Positions 23,801 through 37,471 of a stretch of DNA of 64,000 bases are shown one piece after another. Every line of letters starts with the position of its first letter. Positions within the stretch are counted from its first letter, which is position 1. A program made the position numbers and the translations under genes. The stretch comes from Eopsaltria australis (Eukaryota; Chordata; Aves; Passeriformes; Petroicidae). A model generated the notes under the pieces. The model was given only the letters and a program-made list of their open reading frames with translations. It made no database searches and was not told the DNA's origin. The stretch is taken from positions 62,001 through 126,000 of the forward strand of contig JAVTVJ010001814.1 of NCBI GenBank assembly GCA_034509425.1. The letters run 5' to 3'.

Positions 23801-26800
23801 TCCATTGTTTTGGTGTACTAATTCTCAAAATCTTATAAAAATCAAAGTTAAAAACTCAGAAAACTTCCAACTTTCCTCTCTGAAAACTCTCAGGTAGAAA
23901 TTATAGAAATGTTCTTTTTTAAAACTTTCACTTGTTTCAATGTGTCATAGTCTTTCATTTAGAATGGAAACTACTTTTTCATCATCATCATGTTATAGCT
24001 AGATCTTTTGTTTTACTAACCTAAAAATGTTATAGTTGAGATTTTTCTGTGTGATTATTGATACATCTAGCAATGGAATAATATTAATGGACTAGAAATA
24101 AAAATGGACACATTCTATGTCTACTTTACAAACTCAGCTGCCAACTATATATTAATCTTTATGCTATTTTGAACCACTTATTTCTATGTTGGCTATTGTT
24201 TGATTTATGTATCTTACCCCTATGTTTGGTAACCTTGGTCAAAATCCATATTTATCAGGAAAAGTAAAAGATTAAAAAAAAAAAAAAACAGAAGAAAACA
24301 AAATAGGAGACTGGCATGTCTTCTTCAGCCAGTGACAACAGTTGGCTTAGCAGTGACAAGGAGGGCCAAGAATCTCTGAACTGTGGATTTTCCATGGTCA
24401 AGGAAAGATCTTTACCTAGAGCCTGCATTCCTCCTTCCTTTCCACAATCCCACCCACTCTTTTGTGACCTTGTCCCCTCTCAGATATGCTGGGGAGCAAA
24501 TCTTTTATGGACTGCGCGCTAAATGAGGGGAGAAATCTTTGTGGGATAATGGTGGGAGGACAAGTAATGTGGAAGAGGGAAGAAAAAATTACCATGGTCT
24601 TAGAATGTTTTCTCATTAACAGCTTTTATTCCATTTGCCACCCTTTACCTGCCTTTTTTTATATACACTTGTGAAGAATTACTGCCCAAAGACAATTGGA
24701 GCATCTCTGCAACCGTTGGGGTATTTTTCCAAACTTCTTTTTTGACAAGTCTGAATTTTGGATATCTGGTAATATTTGTTTAGTTCATAGTTGCAATTCA
24801 CGTTTTTTACTCACTGCTAAATTATTTATCCCCATTACTTGGCTCTCAAAACAGTTTTACTTAAGGTGCATTTGGAAGCAAACAAAGCCAAAGATAAATA
24901 TTGTGTTCAATTGATTGTTTCTGTGGGCCAATCCTGATCACAACTAAAACACAGTAGTTTGTAAGTGTTCTTCCACTCTTCAGCTCAGGCATGATGATCC
25001 TCTATTTGTCAGAATTGGTTAGAACTCCCCACCTCTTCAGCAAGAGTTCTCTCCACAGAAAGCCAGCGTCTGTAACTAAGCCATTTCAGCAGGCTTTGCA
25101 GGAAGCACCAGGAGCATATGTTGCTCCTATTGAAGCCTTCCTGATTATTCAGCTGTTTTCCTCACACATTATAGAGTTTGATCTCTCTGAACAAATGCAT
25201 ATCATCATCTTCTGTTACTGAAACTTAAGGGCGTGAAATACTTTTATAGTGGGGAAGTAGAGTTTTCTAATAGCGGTATGGTAACAGTGATGCATGAGTT
25301 GGTTTGCAGAGAGCATCACAAAACCTGTGGCTTCTCTGTAATAGTGTGGTGTCAGTTTAGGAAGGAATTCAGAGAGGAAGCCAAAGATTATATCAATTTT
25401 CTCAGCCATTCCAAAAAGAAAATTGAGAATGTAGAAGCAGAGACAGTGAAATGAAGCAGTTTAATTGCTGTTCTCCAGCAACTGATGGATGTGGGTTTTG
25501 ATTTAGTGAATTGTCCCTTGATGTAATTTTTTGGGGGGTTATGCCTCTTTACACTGACCCACAAAAAACCCCAACCAAAACCCAACAAAACTAAATAAAA
25601 AACCTACAAGACAGCAAGACCAATTAGAAAAAGTCTGAGAAAAAAAGTTTTTCAATCCCTAGAATAGTGCAGATATTTCTAAATTCAGAAGAATTTATTT
25701 ATTCATTCCTATTCAGAACTGGACTGAAACTTCATATATTTTAAACACTTCTTAAATACAAAATAGCAAAAAAGAACATTTCACATTAAGTGAATATGCT
25801 TTAATAATTTTCACTTTAACACCACCATAAATGAAAAACTAACTTTTCTTTTTGCTTGGTCCTGTAACTGAAGCATCTAAAAAATTCTTGGCCTGCCCAC
25901 AAACATTTTTCATTGGAAATACCATAAACTTTTTCCTGACCTTCATAGTAAATAGGACACTTGTTTCAGCAAAACACTTCTAACAAATGCACAGTTATAT
26001 ATACCAAAGTGGAATTAAACCATTATCATAGCTATATTGGAATGTTTTGTTCCTATTACTATATGTGACATTTACTAGTGTTTTCTCTCAGGAAAGCAAA
26101 ATAAGGTTGCATTGCTAAAAGAAGATTCTCTATTTCCTCACTTATGTCCTTTGAGAGAGTCACTAACAAAAGTTTGAATGTTGTTATCAGAGTGAAAAAA
26201 ATTCCTTATCCTAATTAGTGCCTTCATATTGCTTAATTATAGATCCTTGAAACAGTGTACAGAGTTGGGGAACACAGGGACTCAAAATTCTCATACATTT
26301 AAAAAACAAGTCTGCTACATCTAACATTGACAGTGCTGTGTAAATGATCTTGCTGAGACAAGATTTGCTATGATGAATATGTTAAGCTAAACACTAATGT
26401 CTGCATTAAAATAAGGAGACACTATAGGATATGTTGTCTCCTTAGCCAAACACACTAAGTAACACACCATGCATTTAAAAGAAAACGTGTATAAAAGAAT
26501 AGAGTGGAATAAACAATATTTCTTTCAGGCACATGACTAGTCAGTATCAATGGAATTGTTCATGTTTGAATATAATATTTAGTATGAACAGAACTTGATA
26601 CTGGGTATAACATTTTCAAAAGTTGTATTTCCTTGTTATAAACAGATTGCAGCTTTGAAGCTACAAAACCAGAGAACTGTTCACCTATACTAATTCACTT
26701 TCTGGCTACAAAGAGTCTGACAACCTAAGAGCAGAAAATACCTGCAGAAAAAGAGAAAGACAATTTGGAAGTTTAAATAAAAGGGGGAGATATACTATTT

Positions 26801-29800
26801 CATTACTAAGCAAGGATGCAGAGTAATTAATAAATCTGACATCACAATAAATTTCATTAGATTTTGTCCAGCTTTTAAGCCAGAGAGCAAACCATAACCA
26901 ACTTTTTCAAAGATTTCTATATAATATTTACATGTATTCTGAAGGTTCCCTAAATATTTACATGGTCATTTAGATATCACTCATTGCCATCTTGCTTCTT
27001 CTGTATTTATTTTAGGAAAGACACTGAAATCAGATCACTGAAATCAAATTTATCCATTTTGCTCGACTCATACTTCTGCAAATTTTGTACATTTAGAAGT
27101 ATTAGTCTCTTTCATTCCTCTATACTTCTAGTTTTAGTACATATTAAAGTTAGGCAGTTGTTTCTTATTAAAATATCACACTTTTTAAAATCTTCTAATT
27201 ATGCCTATTTTTCTTTACTTGTAAAAGTAAAAATTGAATGCACGAAGTCAATATATATAGTTGTCACATTTAAGATTTTATTTTTCATATATCAGTGTAT
27301 AGTAACACATGAAAATATGTTTCAAATCTAAGATGATGAGTTTTACCATTAATATTCCTTAAATTCTAAACAAAAATAGGGAATTCCAACCTCTAAATTT
27401 GTCAACTTGATTTTTGAATAAGAATTGTTGCTTTACTGATTCTTCACACACAAAAAAAAAAAAAAACAGTACAGGAAAAACATTTTAAATATACACAGTG
27501 ATGCACTTCTCATAATTAAAGCATGTCAAAAGTTTTCATTTTTTTATTTCTGAACAAAAAGGAAAAAACTTGCTTAGTGTTTGCTAACACAAAGATCTAA
27601 GGACTACCTTAGCAAAAACATTTTAAATGTTGTTCAAGCTTTAAGTGCTTTATTTCTCTCTCAGAATACTGTCAGTATTTGTGTTAGCATGAATAGGCAA
27701 CCAAATATTTTTGCTGAATTTCTCAAGTTTAAAACAAATTATATCTCGAGGTAAATATGTAGTTATAATCTACATTTTCTAGCACAAATTACCCATGGGA
27801 ATTTCTAACTATGGAAGAAATTGCCAGTGTAACTAGTCCATGCACATAGGTTAAAATAACTGGTACCATTTTAAAACCCCACAGGCTGCAAGCGATTCTA
27901 AAGCAGACTTCTGTGTATAACTCCAAAGCCTACAGCAAAGGCTATCAGCAAGAGTAAAGATTCAGTACAAGCAACTGAATTTATTCATTGCTTCCTAGCA
28001 TTTAAACTCAGAGGACCTTCAGCACATAGCAGTATGTATAAAAATCCTTTCTTCTGCTTATTGACCATGAGAGCTTTCAAATTTAAGGTTCAGACTAGAA
28101 ACTCAAGAGACTTTTGTCCGCAGGAGTATTATTTTTAGTTAAAAACTTGATTGGCATCATGCTTTCTTGCAATTAGAAAACACTTTTTGGAAGTATATAC
28201 AGAAAAAGAGGTATCCAAACACATCACTTCCTGAAGCATTTGTGGCCACTATTTGTTATGAGTCTATTGGAGACTAAAGTTGCACCAAGTCTTCACCAAA
28301 AATATTGCAACATCAAAACTAATCATATTAACTTCTACTAAACAGAGGTTTAAGCAACTTTCTTTAGTTTGATGAGAAGCTCCAAAAGAGCAGAACAATG
28401 CACGTTGCAAATTGTTTGTAGTCAGCTATTTATCAAAGTAGTAGATTGAGAGGTTTTTGTGCCCTTTTCATTACCTATAGATACTGAAGAAATTCCGTTT
28501 GAGCTCCTTCAATGGAAGGAGCTTTATGTAAGAGTCCCTTTTTGATATCAGAGTGCTGGGCTGAATTACCATGAAGGTAATGTGGGCTGGATGTCTGTTC
28601 TGTCTTGGCTTGAAGTCTGCAAGTCAAGGGGCAGCAACATTCTAACAGGGCCATTTCTGCAATGAATATTTGATAGCTTTTTGATGCAGAGAATTTAAAT
28701 ATAGATTTGGAATGCACTGTGAATTCCCACTCAGACTAAGCGTTTTGATGTCATGATTCACATGAAGTACTGAATAACTTTGGTCTCTCCTGGAAGGGAG
28801 CTTTCATCAGCTCTGTGTATTTGCAGTTAGTTGCTGAGGCAGGATGCATCTCATGCAGCTTTAGTGATCTAACAGTTAATTGTCTGACCTAAAGAAAAGC
28901 TTTTTTGTTCCAAAGAAACCACTTACCCCGTCCAAAAATAAGCATTTAGGAAAACAAGTTGGAGTGCATCCCTGAACAGACTTTCTTGTGTAACTAGCTT
29001 AAACTACATAGATAACTAGTAGAGAACTAGTGCTGTGCAAGATAAATATGTATGCTAGTTTAAAACAGTATCTCACATACTATCTACTGTTTAGTCAGCT
29101 TCTATGAGAATAAGAAAAAATTAAGTTGTTCTATTTCCTTACAATTGTTGCAAGGACTGACAATAGCTATATATCACATTTGAATTAATTCACAGGGCTC
29201 CATGTTACTGCTAAGGAGACAAGTATGTAAAAAATTTCGAGACAAATGTAATGAAAACCAATGTAAAATGAAAATAAATGTAATAATGAATCTTATAATA
29301 ATTTCACTCTAAGTTACTGCTGGGTTTCACAGTATCAAACTTCCAAGAGGAAATTTTTAGAGATAGACAAGATAGAAGTATTCATGACAGAATTTTTATA
29401 TGAAGAAAAGAGTGGGGTTTTTCCAGGAAGGAGCAGTGGGAAAATTTTTCAACTGCAAACAAAAAAGGAAGGCAACGAAAGCATACTTTTCACAGCAAAG
29501 GAATGACTATGAATTTAAGCATATAAAAGATCCATTAGTAACATTTCACAATATTAAGAGCTGAAGAAAATGCTGCATTAACTTTTGCATTTGCCCTATC
29601 CACTGTCTCTTCCTTCTCTGTCCCATTTTAATCAACCCATCACACTGCAAGAATTAGGGCATGATGAGGGAAAGAAATAGTAGATTTCACTTCATGTAGC
29701 AAATAAGAAAGATGCTACATGGTTATAGAAAATTAAATACTTTTTTTTGTTTCATATTTTTCTGTATGACAAGAGGTAATTTTTGACAGTCAAAATGGAA

Positions 29801-30974
29801 AACTCGGGTTCAAGAACTTTGGATCGCTATAGGCTATAATTTAATCATGTATTACTGTCAAAGTTAACCTATGTGATTTACTGGGGATGGTGAAACATCA
29901 TTTTGTTCTACAAGATGTGTAGACAACTTCTGAAATACATTATTTTCCACAGGTGAAAATCTGTAATTTCCCCACTAGTCTAATTAAAGGTGTTTTTTCA
30001 GGACCTGATAAAAATAAAAGCACCATCAATTAGAACTAAATAGCTAGTTAATGGACTGCTTGATGGAATGAACAGGACATGAACGATTGCCTTCTGGAAG
30101 GGGATTTCAGTCTAAAACTGGAAGACTGTTTACCCAGTACTCTTTGCACAGCCTAGAAGATAGCTAGTTCTTTAATCACAAACTAATTAGAACTGATTGG
30201 CTTCATTGCTAAAATTGCTAAATTAGGGACATTATAGAAGCTCACTCCTTGAGCAGGTTGGCTGTACACACTCCATTGGCAGCACTCTTACAGCTGCACA
30301 TATCCCATCCTCACCAGGGCAAAACAGTGACAGTAAGCAATGCCAAGAAAAGTTCCCTTATGGGCACTCCTGTCCCTTTTGGATAGAAGGAATCAATTTG
30401 CTCTATTTGCTCCCCCTGTGTGAATCAGGACAGTTTTCTACAGAGGTGAAGAGAGAGAAAAGAGGCTTGTCTGGAGATGGCATTTTGGAGGTGGAGGGAA
30501 ATAGATATGCTGTCAGAGCTTTTGCAGCAAATTGGAGCATTATCTTGGCTGAGACATGCTAAATTAGATGGTGCTGAACAAGATGCCAATGACTAAGCAA
30601 CAAACAACACCCAGAAAAGTACCCACAGTACACTTTAGGCGTCTAATTTAAAAAGTAGTCAAAAATGTGTTTAGCCACATAAACACCTTTAAAACTCAAT
30701 ACTCTACCAAAATATCTGAAGTTTATATTTCACACAACTAAAACCAAAGTCATCTTGAGAATCTGGGGGACTTTACCCTCTGCCAAGGGCAATCAAGAAT
30801 TCATGGTACAAACAAGTTTAATTTCTCAAAGGGAATGAATCCTGCAAATAAATCCAAGTCCACCAAATTCACACTTTGTTTAGCACATCATTGATACTTA
30901 TCTTCTGCTTAAAAATGTTGGTGATTAAGCACTTTTTTCATAAATAAAATCACTCCTTTTTAGGTGCTAGTACA
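20820..30974. other. Ten kilobases of AT-rich intron with no supported gene
   Basis: This is the longest repeat-poor stretch of the window. Open frames are short and domain-free. I note poly(A) runs near 24272-24289 and 27450-27466 and a perfect short hairpin at 22177-22200. No LTR ends or CR1 tails were recognised. Very old or degraded repeats could be present. Confidence 0.5.
22177..22200. repeat. Perfect 10-bp inverted repeat with 4-base loop
   Basis: The arm CTTGACATCC (22177-22186) is followed by AGCA and its exact reverse complement GGATGTCAAG (22191-22200). No function is assigned. Confidence 0.6.
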
Positions 30975-31020
30975 CTAATAATAATAGTAATAATAATAAA
31001 TAGTAATAATAATAATAATA
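30975..31020. repeat. AAT trinucleotide microsatellite
   Basis: AATAAT units run for about 46 bp with a few G and A interruptions, then end at TGCAAAG. This is an ordinary imperfect microsatellite. Confidence 0.9.
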
Positions 31021-31714
31021 TGCAAAGTACTGTTAAAGCACAGTCTTTCTCTTGATAGGAAGTACTCACATTGCCGTATTTTGCATACCTAAGTCAGCAA
31101 GTCCCCTAGTATGAACAGCTATTAGCACAGTAAGGCTTCAGACTTGCAATTGAGTATACAATCTTTTAATGGTATTCTAAGCTTGCTGGCAATATGTACC
31201 CCAAAAGAGCAGATATTCAATCAAGTATGCATGTCATTGTAATACTGAGACACTGAGGACCTGCTTGGTTGTTTTCATGCATTCGGAAATCAAATGAGAA
31301 GGACAGGAATTTTTAGGTATTCTGCTACTATGGTTAAAAAAAAAGACCACCTTATGATTGCCATTATATTGTCATAAGCCTATTTTAGAAACTTAAGACT
31401 GGTCAAAAGCCTAAGTCTTGAACAAAACTTAAATGTTTTCATCTACTTTCTTACAACATATTTTATAGTTATGGATTTACTTCTGAAGAAATCCAAACTC
31501 CTCTGCAGAATGTCAAAATCTTGTGCAGTTCATGTTCCAATTTACCAAGTGCAGTGTGAACTCATTTTACCAAGGCTATTTCATTTCTCCTTATTCTTAT
31601 AACTTGTATCGAAACCTTTAGTGTGCAGATTGATGGAAAAATTCCACAAATCATTTAAGTGTTTCACCAGTACATTATATGTGTAAATGTGTTTTGAGCC
31701 CTTCTATATAAAAA

Positions 31715-32185
31715 ATACATCAATAAACTGGAGCAAGTTCAGCAGGCAGCCATCAAGATGTTCAGGGGAGTGAATCACACATCATGTGACAAAAGGATGA
31801 AGGATATGGGTTTGGCCAGCCTAGAGAAGAAATGGTCGGTCAAGTCCCTCAAAGAGCAGATCCAAACAGGAAGATTAACCAATACTCTCCACAATAGTGT
31901 ATGATGCAGGACATAACGGGCATAACTTGAAACAAGAGCTTTAAACTGGTAAAAGCTTTTTTTCTGGTAAGGTTGTCCAGACCACAGAACAGGCTCCCCG
32001 TTTCTCCTGATCCTCAGAGGTTTTCAAAATCTGACTGGATGAAGTCCTAACTCACACAGATCCAACCTCACGCTGACCCTGTGTTGTGGTTTAAGCCTGG
32101 ATGGAAATTAGCATCCTGTTTAGAGCAGGAGGTTGGACTAGAGACCTCCTGAAGTTCTTTCCAACCTGAAATATCCCAAGATCCA
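31715..32185 (+). mobile_element. CR1 LINE 3' fragment, plus strand, about 470 bp
   Basis: Segments appear in CR1 order: ACTGGAGCAAGTTCAGC, TGGCCAGCCTAGAGAAG, CTGGTAAGGTTGTCCAGACC, GGTTTTCAAAATCTGACTGG, GGAGGTTGGACTAGAGACC and TTCCAACCTGAAAT. This is the longest CR1 in the window and supports an avian source. About 30 bp around 32092-32122 (GTTGTGGTTTAAGCC...) do not fit CR1 and interrupt it. The minus-strand open frame 32091-32276 overlaps its end and is not considered a gene. Confidence 0.88.
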
Positions 32186-35100
32186 CTATTGAAATGCCAC
32201 TGCACCAGAAATGTCTTAGCCAATGCTGCTGAACAATCTCAAGTGCCCATGTGCATATGTATATGTAGAGTTGCACATTCTCTTGCGGACAAGCATGTGG
32301 AAATCCACAACAGAGGGAGTTCTGGGGACTTTTGTTGATTACTCTCTCAGTCCTTAGGTGATTAAGAATAGCAAAGCAAAGAGAAAACTAGGTGAATTAA
32401 CATTAAAAAAATATTGTTATATTTGAGCTCATCAGATAAGATATCTGCATCTTTAAGGATGTGTTATGTAGATAGGAGTACACTACATTTAGTTTTGCTA
32501 GTTTGGACGCCTTTTATTGTGGCTACCATATCTCTTAGTGAAAGAATTGTATGACTGACTTTTATGTTCACTCCCATGAGCCCAGAATGCTGTGAAAGTT
32601 AGAGGAAAAAAAGTTTGCTGATGGAAAGTGGTGGTGAGAACTCTGGTCTCTTTTTAAATACATTTCAAACATTTTCATCAGTAGAGAGCTCACTCAGTGT
32701 CACATCAGTGGATACCAAAGTTTCAAAGAACAGAAAGAAAAAAGCCAGCATGTACTTTGGTAAGATCCTTTTTAAGCCATCCTAATGATCTGCAAGTGAC
32801 TTGTTTCATGACTGAAAGCATTCACAGCTCTTGGCACTGACCTCTTCTGCTGGCCTAAATCAGCTCAGTTCCAACGGAAGTCAAATGAGTAAGGGTGATT
32901 TACAGCCCCTCCAATTTTGTCTCAAAATCTGGTGAAATGTGGGAATGTCAGAGAGGTAAAGAAAAGAATTGTTTTTAAGACAAATTGCACTATTTTCTGG
33001 TAGGGTACATTTATTGCTTCTTTACAGGAGAATGATTCTGATGTTCTCTTAATTTAATCAAAGAGAAGTCACCTGAAGGGATAGAAATTCAAACACAACC
33101 TAGATCATGTAGCTCAAGGAAGCTGTAGTCAGCCTTTCATTTTTACATTCTCCAGTCTCATGGGTACATGCACAGTTAGACTAAATTAGTTAGCAATATG
33201 TACTAGCTGATATATAATTCACAAGATGACCATCATTGTAAGGAATGTAAACAATATTTTGAAATGTATGTTTCCCAAAATCCATGTTAAAACCTAAATT
33301 AGAGCTGATAACAGTCAGAAAGACCAAAAGAAAGGGATGGGAGTGAAACACAGTAATGCAGTAATTACCATTCAGGATGGAGAGAATCTTTTTTTTCTGG
33401 CAGTAATCAGTATGTAATTATGGCCCCGCAAAAAAGGCAACACATAAAGAAAGAGATAGAAAGTAATGCCTTGCTCTGTGCTATAAATTTGTGATCTCTT
33501 CAGGTTTTTTATCTTTATTGCCCTTATGGAATTGGAAATCTATATTTTTTAGGCTGCAGCTCCCTTCATCAGTGACACAAGCCAGAGGTAATGCTGTGGT
33601 GAAGCCAGTTTACTAAAAAGCACCTTGGAGAATGACAAATACAATTATTTATTTATTTATTTTAAATAAGGCAAGGAATGAGGAGAAAGTGATTCCATAC
33701 TGTGCATGAGAAATAATTCAATAGAAAACCAAAAAGAAAAGATTTTTTTTTTTTTACAAAATTCAATAGTAAACATGCATCACAGCTTCTGAAGAGGAAA
33801 AAGGCATCCAGTTATCTTCTGTTATGATTTCAACCTCTCAATGCCTTGACTTTGAGAAAACCTTGTCAAACAAAGAGGGACAGGAATTTTATAATCCTTC
33901 AGATTAAAAGAACATTTGCAGAATTATATTTTTTCCACTGATTTATACATATTATTTTCTAGGACACTGAAGGAAAACAACTGAAATCTTACTGAAATCC
34001 CAGTGATGCTATTCCACATCTATCAGTGGAAGACTTGGCCAATAATATTTGCAGAAAATGGTGATAGTTGAATGATTCTTTGCTTTCTTCAAGTGAATAA
34101 ACCGATTGATTTATTTTTTAATATTGATATATTTATTAGTTATCATCAGTATTGAACGTAAAAATAAAAGCAAAAAAAATGTACTCTACATAGAGAGCAT
34201 TAAAACTAGTTATTTTGGTGATTGGTAAAACAGGATGTAGTTGGCTTTGATTACACATTTTTCCACCACTGTAAAAAAATATCATTCTTAGAAATGCAAA
34301 GATATAAAGATAAAAATGGCACTATCATCTATGAGAGATGGATCCCTTCTCAAAAGATGAAAATTAAATGTACATTATATATATGCACACATATTTAATG
34401 AGTCATATATACTGATTATTTGTTTACTTTTTCTCTTTTCTTGCCTGGGAAGAATAAATTTTATTAAGCTTATTTTTAGCTTCAGAGTCTTTGAACAATA
34501 TCTTTACTATGTATTTTTTTGTGTGAATTATTTTATAAAACAGGTTATCTAATAATAATAAGCGTCTTACAAATCAATTGATCAGGTTTGCATACGTAGT
34601 GGCAGAATCTGACCTGTATTCATTTTGCATTATTCAAGGTTTCTGGAAATAATTGTTGAGATGTTATTCGCTCATAAAATGAAAGTACAGCTAGTTGTGA
34701 CAAGAACAATGACAAGAACCATTAGTTAGGAAGAGTCAGCTCATACTCAAAATACGTGTGTGCCAGCATGACATGGAAAACGCATGTGAGTGTCAGGCTG
34801 TGCATAAACTACACAATTGCCATTACAAAATGACTAAACAGGTCTGGCATTGTCCTGAACAAGGTGCTTGCATTTAATCAGTGCAGACTAGGAGAGCAGA
34901 CATCAGTGATTGAATGCTTCCTACTCCTGAAGAAAAATGTTTGCATAGCTGTGACATGTGACATGCCAGTGTAAAAAGCTAGCTCAAGACAACCAAGCAA
35001 AAACAAAATGCTCTTGCCAACTGTGTAGGCAATAGCCAATTTTTGCTGCCCCAGGATGAGCCACTTTTGCCACAGAAAGTTAGAAAGAGCAGGATAGAAA

Positions 35101-36490
35101 TCTTGTAGAGCTCTGAAACATGAACCTTGTTCCTTATACTGTCCCCAACAGATGAAAAGGATGAAAGCAGCATTTGCCATAACTGTGAATGACTTCTCAC
35201 ATTTGTCAGTTGAAGCCACTGTTTCCTATAACTCTCAGCTTGCCTCTGCAGGCTGCTGGGTTGGGGAGGCATGGACGAGTCTCCAAACAACACTTGACTG
35301 TGCCTAGCTCATATTTGGTGCTATCTTGCCCTTGCTTCCTTTAGAATGCTTGCAGACAGAAATGCATAAAATCATTTGGTAAGGCTGCATAAGGAAGGCA
35401 GCTAAATAGGAACAATGGTAGCACTGTAGTTTAAATCTATTTATTTAAAATAAATTCCCACTATATCTGAAATAACTTCAAGTGGACTTGTAAAATTGGT
35501 CTGGTTTCAGTGAAACAGTAACAAAGACCTTATAATGCAATGCACAAATTTAGTATTATGCAAGGACTTGGGTTTAGGCAAAACTCTCCCTGAGTGTTAT
35601 CAATAAACATACCTAGATAATCCTTTTTCAGGATTTGAGCTTCGAAATTGTTTTCTGAACAACCAGTCTGCAGAAAGCACACTATTACTCCTCTAGCCAA
35701 AAACAAAGGCTATATGTGAATATGCCAGCAAAGGAGAGCTATGGCTGAGGAGGCCTTCTTTGAAACACAGACTTGATGTATAGATGAGAACTGTGGCAAA
35801 AAGATTGATGATTCTTCTTAATAGTCCCATCAGTCTCTTCATGCTATTAGGATGTAACTGTTTTAGTGGATTCATTGGCATCACTTCTGGCTTCATGGGA
35901 TTGAGATAAGGCTAATTTTTTTTCAAGCCACAGTTCTCAATTGCTAACTCAAAAATTATGATGTCTATCAGTAAATCGACCTGATGATCCTGATGACACC
36001 AGAATATTGATAGCTTTTAATTTCTACACCACTCAGAATCTCCTTTGGCAACATCTCTCTCACACACACGCTGAATAAAATTATTCACAAGATTCACTGG
36101 GTTTTTTAAGCCTCCACTGCTGATAGCTGTTCCTGAAATAACTCAGTATTTAAGAGAGGGAATACAATGAGGGCTGTGGATTTTCTTTTAATTATAGCAT
36201 CCTTATTAGTACAAACAAAAAATCTTACTATTTTATTTCTCTTTTTTCTAGACTCTTCTTAAAGGAAAACTGTAGTCTTTCTTTAAAGAGCTTAACCATT
36301 TATTCTTCTACAAAAAATTTTAATCCAATTTAAAATAACATATTCATCCCAGCATGCAACCACAACATGACTGTGGATATAATTATTAATATTGACAATA
36401 ATATAAATTTTAAATTTGTTGTGCATTGTCCCACTGATGCCAGGAAAGTAATACATCAGGCAAAGTTACCACACATGCTACAAAGAGAGA
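32186..36490. other. AT-rich intronic sequence, nothing recognised
   Basis: Open frames such as those on the minus strand at 34878-35293 lack recognisable domains and splice signals. A short TTTA run lies near 33646-33662 and a T run near 33746-33757. Confidence 0.5.
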
Positions 36491-37471
36491 AGCCTGAACT
36501 GAACTTACAGACACCCATCCTTCCTCGCAGAGAGAGGAATGAGTGAGGACATCTGCATAAATGCAGCACAGAGACTTTACAGTCAGTGAGGAAAGCAGAA
36601 CTGATACCTACAGGGAGGTGCATGAGAAGTGCTTCAAGAGTGAAGCTGAAAACTCTTTTGGAGAACCATGGTTGGGGACTGAGCTAATAAATTCTCTGTA
36701 ATATATGAAGATATAGTCCAAAGGGGGATGTAAGGTTCTAATTGCAGCCAATGAACTGAAATACCTAAGTACAGACAAGTAAGTGTTGAAATAAGTACAG
36801 CCTGATGAGAAACTAAAACCAAGAGAGAGGAGAGGCTGTGACCCAGAGCCCTGGTCCCAGGGGGAATGCTAGAGAACCTGAGTTGTCAGGAGAACCTGTG
36901 TGGCTCAGCACAGAAGAAGGGATTTTCTTTTTGGCTGCAATTGAACTGTGCATCCTTAAAACAGGTACCCTGTGGACTGTTCATAACCCACCATAGTGGC
37001 TGTGGGAAGGCTACTGGTGTGGGAGGGATCCACCATTAAGTTGGACTTTGCTCCGGGCGGCGGCTAATGGTGAGGCAGAAGACCCATAAAAACTGTATTT
37101 TTCTTACAGAAAATCCATGGTGTAAGCAAAAGAAACTTCTCTCCCTAAATGAACTGGAACAAGAGCTATTTCTGAGGTGGTAAACTGACTGGAGATCGAA
37201 GTGTTGTCTTTTGTGTGTTGTCAGGGAGAATGAAATGGAGAGGTGGGGGAAGGAGGGGTGGTCTGAAGAGTTTGTTCTGGTTTTTCTTGGTTTTTTTTTT
37301 TTCCCTTCCCCTTTGTCTTAGGTATATTAATAAAGTTTCTTTGTACTTTATAAAGTTTGAGCCTGCTTTGCCTACTCCTAATCCTCATCTCACAACAAAC
37401 AATCAAGTAAATTTGGGTAAGTGTGTTGGCATTTAGCCACAAACCTGAATAGGCGAACTGAAACCACTACA
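36491..37471 (+). mobile_element. Family C LTR, 5'-truncated, 981 bp
   Basis: The sequence aligns with the 3' two-thirds of family C, from the segment CTTACAGACACCCATCC through AATAAA (near 37328) to the terminal CCACTACA at 37471. The promoter half with the TATA box and the C/G hairpin is absent. The left edge is only approximate. No target duplication can be read. Confidence 0.85.

Noticed and set aside
32092..32122. A segment GTTGTGGTTTAAGCC... inside the CR1 element, resembling the start of some bird LTRs
   Set aside because: It is only about 30 bp with no second end or duplication, too little to call a mobile element.
34878..35293. Two overlapping minus-strand open frames of 104-113 residues
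   Set aside because: No known motif and no convincing splice sites. Length is within what chance gives in 64 kb.
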